Under the pieces are notes generated by a model. It did not search any database. It worked only from the letters and a program-made list of their open reading frames with translations, and was not told the origin of the DNA. 12,090 bases of DNA, taken from Methanosphaera sp. rholeuAM6 (lineage in GTDB: Archaea; Methanobacteriota; Methanobacteria; Methanobacteriales; Methanobacteriaceae). Position numbers and translations under genes: made by a program. Location: NCBI GenBank assembly GCA_003266105.1, contig MVAA01000074.1:1-12090 (forward strand). The letters run 5' to 3'. Each line of letters starts with the position of its first letter. Positions within the stretch are counted from its first letter, which is position 1. Shown here one piece after another: positions 6,738 to 12,090 of this stretch.

Positions 6738-6745
6738 TTTATATA
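6738..6745 (-). promoter_or_regulatory. TATA box of the toxin-antitoxin pair
   Basis: On the minus strand it reads TATATAAA. A start about 25 nt downstream falls near 6716, at the beginning of the coding-looking frame, which would make the transcript leaderless or nearly so. Confidence 0.45.
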
Positions 6746-6836
6746 TGTGTTCTGTTATAAGTACACTATTATATATGCTATATATTGAATACATTGATTA
6801 TCTCCAAAAACCTCTATTCTATCTAAAACTTTATAA

Positions 6837-7145
6837 ATAGCTATCGGGTTAGGTTTAACGGATTTTGATCATACAACAATTGATGAAACAATAATTAAAG
6901 CATACAATAGTAATTTCAATGTTATACGAAAAAAGGATATTAATAGTTTGATTAAAATATTGCAAAGTGATGATCATGATGAAAGTATCATTCAGAAGTT
7001 ACGAAAACCTGCATATAAGTTATTATATGATGATGTGAAGTTAAAAGAGAAACTTGACTTTTTATATCATTTAAGAGAAGAATTGAAGAAATCAAGACAA
7101 ATAAATACAAGATTTAAAGATAAAAATATAATATTATTTATTTAA
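6837..7145 (+). pseudogene. Internal fragment of a DDE transposase (IS1182-like)
   Basis: A frame of about 102 codons opens right after a stop at 6834 and has no start codon of its own before TTG at 6948. It contains L-T-D-F-D-H-T-T-I-D-E-T-I-I-K-A-Y-N-S and N-V-I-R-K-K-D-I, resembling the VDGTIIKA...N.IRKKDI segment around the first catalytic Asp of IS1182-like transposases. It then has L-R-K-P-A-Y-K-L-L-Y-D-D and F-L-Y-H-L-R-E-E-L-K-K-S, typical of the charged region that follows. The N-terminal part and the later catalytic Asp and Glu are missing, and no terminal repeats were found. It is a dead remnant. Confidence 0.55.
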
Positions 7146-7249
7146 TGAATAAATAAACTCTTTTTTAGATAATTTAAATACTTTTAAAAATATAAATTAT
7201 TATAGCATATAATCCATGAATACATGAAAATAACGAATTAATAAATTAA

Positions 7250-7552
7250 TGGAATGAAATTGATTATTTATTCGATTATGAAATAAGAATAATATCAGTT
7301 CCAATAGTTAAATGGTGTTGATAGTTTAAGTCTGTTGAATCATATGCTATGGATAAAACAACACCGGATAATGAATTGATTTTTATTTTGATAGAAAAGA
7401 AGTAAAAAGAATACTTCAACTCCATCTATGATAAATAAATAACTGGAGCATTTGCTTGTTCTGTTGATTTAGTTTCAACGGGAATTAATAATAAAGAATT
7501 CCTAGAAAAAATAAAAAAAAAAGATGGAGTTTTATTATATGAAAAAGCATGA
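7250..7552 (+). pseudogene. Broken nucleotidyltransferase (MNT-like) gene
   Basis: One frame of 101 codons reads as a protein apart from stops at 7319, 7322, 7403 and 7436. It contains E-S-Y-A-M-D-K-T-T-P-D-N-E-L-I-F-I-L-I-E, which lines up with the pol-beta-type motif GSxAxGxxTPDSDIDLxxxx of minimal nucleotidyltransferases. Gly has become Glu, and the catalytic S-D-I-D has become N-E-L-I. Later come C-S-V-D-L-V-S, the usual third acidic strand, and F-L-E-K-I-K-K-K-D-G-V-L-L-Y-E-K-A, the typical end. Such proteins are commonly antitoxins partnered with HEPN toxins; no HEPN gene is visible here. The catalytic residues and the frame are both lost. Confidence 0.6.
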
Positions 7553-7598
7553 AAAAGGAAAGATATGCTAATTAAATAAGATATGGAAGGAAAATGAA

Positions 7599-9854
7599 AT
7601 GATTAATAATATCAGAAAAGTATTTTTGTTATTCCTGATATTGATTTTAACAACAGGCATAGCTAGTGCAACAAACGATACGCAAACAGACACCAGCCAT
7701 AAAGTATCACAAAACAACCCAGAACACGACATAACAGCAGCCATTACCAAAAACGATATAAAAACTACCAAAACAATAACAAAAAATACGAACACAACAA
7801 ATATAAAAACAGAGAAAGAAACATACGAAACAACAGCAGACAATTATGAAGAACTGCTGGACAAGATAAGTGAAGCTAAAAAAACAAGCTGTGAAAATTA
7901 TACCATTAACCTGAAAGCAGGAACATATACCATTTCTCAAACCATTAACTGGGATACATGGGATGGTGCTGAAACATTAATCATCAATGGTAACAATACA
8001 ATACTCAATGGACAAAACAAAACACAACTAATGAATATAACTGTTTTAAAAGACGTAATACTAAATAATGTTATAATAACTAACTGTAAAGCAGATAAGG
8101 GTAGCGCAATAACTTCCGAAGGAATATTAACAGTCAATAACTCCCAATTCATCAGCAATATTAATGGAGCCATATCTTCAGACAATGGGTATCTGACAGT
8201 CAATAACTCCCAATTCATCAACAACACAGCAAATGAAGGTGGAGCAATAAGCACATGGGAAGGATCAATGAACATACTCAATGCACTGTTTAAAAACAAC
8301 ACGGCCAAAAAGTCAGGTGGATCAATATACTGTACCAATACAAGATTAAATATTAACTATTCACAATTCATAAGCAATGGTGCAGATAATGGTGGAGCAA
8401 TATATTACGATAATTTTACATATACAGATGAATCCTATTCACAATTCACTGCATACTATCCATTAAACATCAATAACTCCCAATTCATAAACAACATTGC
8501 AGCTACTTATGGAGGAGCAATATACTCTAATCGTGAATCATTAAACATCAATAACTCCCAATTCATTAACAACACGGCAACAACAGCCAACTCAGTATAT
8601 CTGTTTAAAAAGAATTTGGATTCAAGAAACAACAATTACACAGTAAATCTGTCAGAAGAAATAAAATTGAATGGTGGAAATTTAGCAATTAACAACAATT
8701 ACTTCAACGAAGAAAAAATAGCCAAATGCAATATAACAATATACCAAATTATCCTAAATTCACTGCCTTCAGCAAGTATTTTTGGCAACAACATTACAAT
8801 TAGTGGATACGTCCTAGGCGATGATTATATTGTTGGAGAAAAAGTTTACATAACAGTCAATAACGAAACATTTACTGTAAAAACAGACAAAAACGGTAAA
8901 TATTCAATAAAATATACAACAAAGAAAACTGGAAAAAACAGTGTGAGTGTAACATATGAAAAGACATCAGAATATGATTTTAACATGGTTACAGGCGAAT
9001 TTATAGTAAAAAAACCGGCTAGTATCATTTTATACAACAAAACAGTAACTGTCGAAGATAAGGAAAGTACAGTTAGTGGAAAACTCTTATCCAATAACAA
9101 GGGAATTAAAGGAGCAAACATTATCATAACAATCAATGGTAAAAAATATACTGCCAAAACATATTCATCAGGATATTTCACACTGAAATACACTGTTCCT
9201 ACCGGCAGTAAAACATATAAAATCACTACATCCTACGCAGGAAGCTCCACATACCCAAAGGCTAAAAATGAAACCACAGTTTACATTAAAAAAGAATCCA
9301 ACATTATCCTATACAAAGTACCTGTTGCCACTAAGGGAAATGTAAGCAAGATCAGTGGAAAACTTCTCTCCAACAATAAAGGAATTAAGGGAGTTAACGT
9401 TACCCTGGATATCAACGGAAAGAAATACTATGCCAAAACGTACTCGTCAGGATATTTTACCATAAATTACAACGTTAAAACTTTTGACAAGATAACAGTA
9501 AAGGCATCCTTTGACAATAAGTACTACCTGAAATCCACAAACAAAACCACATTCAACGTGAAACAGGAAACCAAGATCAATATACTAACCAAAGGCAAGA
9601 TAGTCAGTGGCCAAACAGTCAAGATAAGTGGAAAACTATTGTTAAGAAACAATAAACCAGTTAAAAAAGAGACCGTAACTATTACAGTCGGAAATAATAA
9701 ATTCACAGCCAAAACATATTCCACTGGTTACTTCACTGTTAACCATAAGTTTAACAGTAGCAAAAGCAAAGTTACCGTTAAATTCACATTTGCTGGAAGT
9801 ACAAACTACCTGGCATCAAGTAATTCCACAACCCTAACGATAGTTAAAACATGA
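7599..9854 (+). CDS. Secreted adhesin-like protein: beta-helix plus Ig-like repeats
   Basis: A 751-residue surface or secreted protein. Residues 1-24 are a signal peptide with a hydrophobic core and a cleavage-type end, G-I-A-S-A. Residues 25-85 are Thr/Lys/Asn-rich. Residues 85-385 form a right-handed beta-helix with Pmp-like repeats: N-N-S-Q-F-I-S/N-N occurs near 180, 201, 291 and 317, with G-G-A-I turns. Four Ig-like domains follow at about 388-470, 474-565, 566-655 and 657-751. Each has ISG-type openings, and the last three share G-K-L-L, A-K-T-Y-S-S/T-G-Y-F and Y-L/F-Asn-Thr-type endings. No transmembrane helix, pseudomurein-binding repeat or sorting signal is seen at the C-terminus, so anchoring is unexplained. 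GGAAGG (7585-7590) supports the ATG. Adhesin-like proteins of this build are characteristic of gut Methanobacteriales and are thought to mediate attachment. Confidence 0.9.
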   Translation: MINNIRKVFLLFLILILTTGIASATNDTQTDTSHKVSQNNPEHDITAAITKNDIKTTKTITKNTNTTNIKTEKETYETTADNYEELLDKISEAKKTSCENYTINLKAGTYTISQTINWDTWDGAETLIINGNNTILNGQNKTQLMNITVLKDVILNNVIITNCKADKGSAITSEGILTVNNSQFISNINGAISSDNGYLTVNNSQFINNTANEGGAISTWEGSMNILNALFKNNTAKKSGGSIYCTNTRLNINYSQFISNGADNGGAIYYDNFTYTDESYSQFTAYYPLNINNSQFINNIAATYGGAIYSNRESLNINNSQFINNTATTANSVYLFKKNLDSRNNNYTVNLSEEIKLNGGNLAINNNYFNEEKIAKCNITIYQIILNSLPSASIFGNNITISGYVLGDDYIVGEKVYITVNNETFTVKTDKNGKYSIKYTTKKTGKNSVSVTYEKTSEYDFNMVTGEFIVKKPASIILYNKTVTVEDKESTVSGKLLSNNKGIKGANIIITINGKKYTAKTYSSGYFTLKYTVPTGSKTYKITTSYAGSSTYPKAKNETTVYIKKESNIILYKVPVATKGNVSKISGKLLSNNKGIKGVNVTLDINGKKYYAKTYSSGYFTINYNVKTFDKITVKASFDNKYYLKSTNKTTFNVKQETKINILTKGKIVSGQTVKISGKLLLRNNKPVKKETVTITVGNNKFTAKTYSTGYFTVNHKFNSSKSKVTVKFTFAGSTNYLASSNSTTLTIVKT
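8130..8566 (+). repeat. Near-identical DNA repeats inside the adhesin beta-helix
   Basis: The 18-mer CAATAACTCCCAATTCAT occurs exactly at 8135-8152, 8201-8218, 8471-8488 and 8549-8566. The first two copies share 25 identical bases (8130-8154 and 8196-8220). The last two share a longer upstream match beginning ATTAAACAT. All are in register with the N-N-S-Q-F-I coding unit. Identity at the DNA level points to recent duplication or gene conversion. Confidence 0.8.
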
Positions 9855-9872
9855 TTGTTTTGACTTCAAACT

Positions 9873-9885
9873 TTTTTATTTTTTG
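9873..9885 (+). terminator. T-rich terminator after the adhesin gene
   Basis: Two T6 runs separated by one A lie about 18 nt after the adhesin stop codon. This is a typical archaeal oligo-T termination signal in the right place. Confidence 0.6.
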
Positions 9886-10060
9886 ATAGATTATTTGTTC
9901 GCTAAATATTTAAGACTAACGATAAAATCTGACATATTAATACCAAAATCATTAATTGATTAAAACTTTTTTGTTCATATTTAATGAATTATAATTCACT
10001 AAATTAGTACAATAATTGTATATATCACAAGGAATTAAAGAATAATTGTAATAATAGGTG

Positions 10061-10165
10061 GAATTAATAATAACAAATAATAAACTAATTCAAATTTTAA
10101 CTTTTCTCGAAACAATTAGAACAGATAAAATAATAACAACCAAACATTTCATATCACGTAACTAA
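10061..10165 (+). pseudogene. Possible remnant of an HTH regulator
   Basis: AGGTGG at 10056-10061 is a good ribosome binding site, but no ATG, GTG or TTG lies at the right distance; ATA at 10067 or 10070 does. That frame gives N-K-L-I-Q-I-L-T-F-L-E-T-I-R-T-D-K-I-I-T-T-K-H-F-I-S-R-N and a stop at 10163. A shift of one base continues with V-T-K-R-N-I-E-I-I-Y-H-D. The first part resembles the opening of WYL/DeoR-type HTH regulators. It is short and weakly conserved, so this is a guess. The rest of 9886-10188 shows only AT-rich sequence. Confidence 0.2.
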
Positions 10166-10188
10166 AAGAAACATAGAAATCATATATC

Positions 10189-10398
10189 ATGATACAGAAC
10201 TTTATAAAAAAATTATTAACTGAAGAATTTCCAGTAGAAATTTCATTACAAAGATATGGTAAGATAAGGATTAAATATGAACCTCCTTATTGTGACTTTT
10301 ATGATTTTTTGTTAGCCTTTGTTATCCAGGATAATATGATTAAATTATTAACAACTTTCAATGCACCAATCCAAAAACGTATAGGAGATGAATTATAA
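10189..10398 (+). CDS. Small hypothetical protein
   Basis: A 69-residue product with an ATG start but no clear ribosome binding site upstream. The family is not recognised. It has Lys/Leu/Phe-rich helices, no signal peptide and no membrane segment. The stop TAA shares its last base with the ATG of a 24-codon stub at 10398 (TAATG), the overlap expected between coupled genes. It may therefore be the first gene of a former two-gene unit whose second gene was lost, or itself a degraded fragment. No function is proposed. Confidence 0.4.
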   Translation: MIQNFIKKLLTEEFPVEISLQRYGKIRIKYEPPYCDFYDFLLAFVIQDNMIKLLTTFNAPIQKRIGDEL

Positions 10399-10472
10399 TG
10401 GATGTATATGAATATGATTCAGAAGCAGATGCATTTTCACTTTGTAAAAAATATTACATGATTTCATCGTAA
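10398..10472 (+). pseudogene. 24-codon stub coupled to the preceding gene
   Basis: ATG at 10398 overlaps the previous stop and opens M-D-V-Y-E-Y-D-S-E-A-D-A-F-S-L-C-K-K-Y-Y and four more codons, then TAA at 10470. The composition looks coding. It ends exactly where a frame homologous to the middle of RhuM begins at 10460, as if a deletion had joined the start of one gene to the interior of another. Confidence 0.35.
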
Positions 10473-11125
10473 AAGGATTTGTACTGGATGATGAACTGCT
10501 TAAAAATGGAACAAGATTTGGAATAGATTACTTCGAAAACTTATTAGAAAGAATTATAGCAATAAGATCCTCTGAAAGAAGATTTTACCAAAAAATAACT
10601 GATATCTATGCAACAAGTTATGATTACGATAAGATGCAAATGTTACTCGCGATTTCTTTGCAAATGTTCAGAACAAATTAATTTTTGCTGTTACAAAACA
10701 AACAGCGGCTGAAATAATAGCAACACGAAGTGACAGTAGCAAACCATACATGGGCTTAACAACCTGAAAAATCCAAATGACATTATATTGCCAAGTGATG
10801 TGGAAGTATCCAAAAAACTATCTTACAGAACCTGAAATCAAAAAACTAAACATATGGTGGATGGATTACTCACCCTTGCAGAATCAAGAGCAGAAAGACA
10901 GATACCTACATCGATGAATGACTGGGCAAAACTAGTAGATAAATACATTGATATAAACCTATTATCTGTATTGCATGGAAAGGGAAAAATATAATCCAAA
11001 GAAGCTAAATAGCAAGAGAAGAATATAAAAAATTCAAACCGATTCAAGATAATAATTATAGATCAAACTTTGATAAATTGTTAGAACAAGAAATTAAACG
11101 GATAGAAGGAAGAAATAATACTTAA
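10460..11125 (+). pseudogene. RhuM-family gene, broken and missing its N-terminus
   Basis: The frames together spell most of the C-terminal two thirds of a RhuM-family protein, a phage/pathogenicity-island-associated family. Recognisable blocks: K-G-F-V-L-D-D-E-L-L-K-N-G, Y-F-E-N-L-L-E-R-I, S-E-R-R-F-Y-Q-K-I-T-D-I-Y-A, then F-A-N-V-Q-N-K-L, Q-T-A-A-E-I-I, R-S-D-S-S-K-P-Y-M-G-L-T-T, then N-Y-L-T-E-P-E-I-K-K-L-N, A-E-R-Q-I-P-T-S-M-N-D-W-A, and finally F-K-P-I-Q-D-N-N-Y-R-S-N-F-D-K and I-K-R-I-E-G. Frame changes occur near 10632, 10765 and 10812-10817, between about 10845 and 10862, and near 11010; stops lie near 10994 and 11009. Three shifts are explained by single-base changes in short runs, such as TGG to TG at the Trp after G-L-T-T. 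The N-terminal third is absent. Confidence 0.75.
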
Positions 11126-11427
11126 AGAACAATAACACAACGATAAGAATTTTTTAATCAAACAGTGCCAACTTCCCCCCCCCCCAATCCCCCTTTTGAT
11201 AGCAGACCCACTATTTTTAAGCAATGCTTGATTATAAACTTCCTTTATTGTCCTATTTCTATTGATTTGGTATTAAATTTTATTTTTAATGAACATCCCA
11301 TGTTTAATTCATATAACAATGATAAAAAAACACTTGATATATCAGTATAAACAAATAATTATTTATTATGAATAAATTAAATAGAAAAAATAAGGAATTT
11401 ATTTAAACAAAAGAATAAGTGATTAAT
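11126..11427. other. Non-coding stretch before the TfoX-like gene
   Basis: There is no supported gene. The GTG-started frame at 11165-11350 begins by reading straight through the C-run as prolines and has no ribosome site, so it is not accepted. On the minus strand a 33-codon frame at about 11158-11260 reads R-T-I-K-E-V-Y-N-Q-A-L-L-K-N-S-G-S-A-I-K-R and then enters the G-run. It looks somewhat coding but was not identified. The promoter of the TfoX-like gene should lie near 11355-11400; ATTATTTATTATG is the best TATA-like stretch. Confidence 0.35.
11175..11193. repeat. Poly-C tract (C11, then C5)
   Basis: Eleven consecutive Cs at 11175-11185 are followed by AAT and five Cs (11189-11193). This is exceptional in such an AT-rich sequence, where four Cs in a row are already rare. 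On the minus strand it is G5-ATT-G11. Confidence 0.9.
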
Positions 11428-11742
11428 ATGACATCAAGCAAAGAATATTTGGAGTATATATTGGAACAGTTATCAGATTTTGATGATATTACCTATAGGG
11501 CAATGATGGGTGAATACATCATTTACTATCATGGTAAAATTATTGGTGGCATTTATGATGACCGTTTTCTTGTTAAACCAGTGCAAACAGCCATGGAAAT
11601 GATGCCTAATGCAGATTTGGAATTACCTTATACTTGTGCAAAGGAAATGTTGCTTGTTGATAACGTGGAAAACAGAGAATTTCTTAAAAAACTGTTGGAT
11701 GCAATGTATGAAGAACTTCCAACTCCCAAAAGAAAATCATAA
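11428..11742 (+). CDS. TfoX N-terminal domain protein
   Basis: A 104-residue protein that is almost entirely one TfoX_N domain (PF04993). The signature is Y-R-A-M-M-G-E-Y-I-I-Y-Y-H-G-K-I-I-G-G-I-Y-D-D-R-F-L-V-K, matching the family pattern R-x-M-F-G-G-Y-G-I-Y-x-x-G-K-x-x-G-L-I-x-D-D-x-L-Y-x-K. The ATG at 11428 is preferred over GTG at 11419: family members start M-x-S-S-K-E-Y-L, and AGTGAT (11418-11423) is a suitable ribosome site 4 nt before it. In Gammaproteobacteria the domain belongs to the competence regulator TfoX/Sxy. Stand-alone versions like this one are widespread in bacteria and archaea with no settled function. It is convergent with the dehydrogenase gene. Confidence 0.85.
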   Translation: MTSSKEYLEYILEQLSDFDDITYRAMMGEYIIYYHGKIIGGIYDDRFLVKPVQTAMEMMPNADLELPYTCAKEMLLVDNVENREFLKKLLDAMYEELPTPKRKS

Positions 11743-11773
11743 ACATACACCTAATTGAAAGCAGGAGTATATT

Positions 11774-11809
11774 GGATATTACAACTGATTTTAAGTTTTA
11801 GTAATATCC
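11774..11809. terminator. Hairpin between convergent genes
   Basis: GGATATTAC (11774-11782) and GTAATATCC (11801-11809) are perfect 9-bp complements with an 18-nt loop. It lies between the TfoX-like gene and the dehydrogenase gene, which run towards each other, so it is suited to ending or protecting both transcripts. There is no long T-tract directly after it on either strand. Confidence 0.5.
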
Positions 11810-11844
11810 TATCTCATTATCTGTGAATTAAATTGGTTATGTTA

Positions 11845-12090
11845 TCAGTCTCTTCTAAACAGGTCTCTTGTATAGACCTTATCCACTACATCCCCCAGGA
11901 CATCCTGGTCAAATCGATTTGCGAGAATTACATCACTTTCTTTCTTGAAACGGTCAATATCATTTACCACTTCTGATCTGAAGAATTCACTTCCATCTTC
12001 CAATGTTGGTTCATAGACAATTACTGGAATTCCTTTTGCCTTTATACGTTTCATAACACCCTGTATAGCTGATGCACGGAAATTATCACT
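11845..12090 (-). CDS. ugd: UDP-glucose 6-dehydrogenase, C-terminal part
   Basis: The last 81 codons of a gene that continues beyond the right edge. Visible blocks are S-D-N-F-R-A-S-A-I-Q-G-V-M-K-R-I-K-A-K-G, V-I-V-Y-E-P, D-V-I-L-A-N-R and the terminal D-K-V-Y-T-R-D-L-F. These match the C-terminal UDP-binding domain of bacterial Ugd, including the arrangement at the end of E. coli Ugd (Y-T-R-D-L-F). The enzyme oxidises UDP-glucose to UDP-glucuronate with two NAD+, feeding surface polysaccharide or glycan synthesis. The catalytic Cys and the NAD-binding domain lie outside the window. A related nucleotide-sugar dehydrogenase with another sugar cannot be fully excluded. Confidence 0.88.
   Translation of the reverse strand, partial: SDNFRASAIQGVMKRIKAKGIPVIVYEPTLEDGSEFFRSEVVNDIDRFKKESDVILANRFDQDVLGDVVDKVYTRDLFRRD

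Noticed and set aside
8130..8566. Repeats considered as a CRISPR-like array
   Set aside because: The spacing is irregular and the copies code in frame for beta-helix rungs; there are no spacers and no cas genes.
7568..9724. Minus-strand frames opposite the adhesin gene
   Set aside because: They are hydrophobic shadows of the Thr/Asn-rich adhesin coding strand.
10838..11047. Minus-strand frame of 69 codons
   Set aside because: It is antisense to the RhuM pseudogene, whose plus-strand similarity blocks are clear.
11165..11350. GTG-started frame of 61 codons
   Set aside because: It begins by translating the C-run as prolines, has no ribosome site, and the rest does not look like a protein.

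Overview
The window looks like the chromosome of an AT-rich, gut-type methanogenic archaeon of the Methanobacteriales, most likely Methanosphaera or a close relative such as Methanobrevibacter. The grounds are very low GC, archaeal TATA boxes of the TTTATATA type, Shine-Dalgarno sites such as AGGTGAT and GGAGG, T-tract terminators, and a secreted adhesin-like protein that joins a parallel beta-helix to Ig-like repeats. The genus is inferred from style and was not searched.

Region by region. (1) 1-1359 holds no credible gene but has several clean inverted repeats and a recurring TTCGTTAAAC motif. (2) 1360-3960 is a leftward two-gene metal-transport operon: a small membrane protein resembling the PacL/DUF1490-DUF6110 group, followed by a P1B-type ATPase of the CtpC-like subgroup with Tyr-Ser-Cys where Cys-Pro-Cys is usual. 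Its promoter has a perfect TATA box between two palindromes of identical geometry (TTAG-N6-CTAA) that look like DtxR/MntR-type metal-regulator boxes. (3) 4165-5659 is a rightward pair of SAM-dependent methyltransferases of two different families, 4 bp apart. (4) 5686-7552 is a decayed accessory zone: a stub of a BRO-N/DinD-like gene, a probable toxin-antitoxin pair (HVO_A0114-type HTH protein with a His-rich TumE/DUF6516-like partner that lacks a normal start codon), a transposase fragment and a broken nucleotidyltransferase. (5) 7599-9854 is the adhesin-like protein. (6) 10061-11125 is a second decayed zone: a possible HTH remnant, a small unknown gene, a 24-codon stub, and a RhuM-family gene broken by single-base indels. 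(7) 11126-11427 is non-coding and carries an 11-C homopolymer. (8) 11428-12090 has a TfoX N-domain protein and, convergent to it, the C-terminal end of a UDP-glucose dehydrogenase, with a hairpin between them.

The most interesting unit is the archaeal metal ATPase with its small acidic-tailed partner and twin operators. It parallels the mycobacterial PacL1-CtpC pair but carries what looks like an iron/manganese-type control site. The rest reads as an accessory neighbourhood in which toxin, defence and phage-type genes have landed and decayed between stable genes. All family assignments come from reading motifs by eye.
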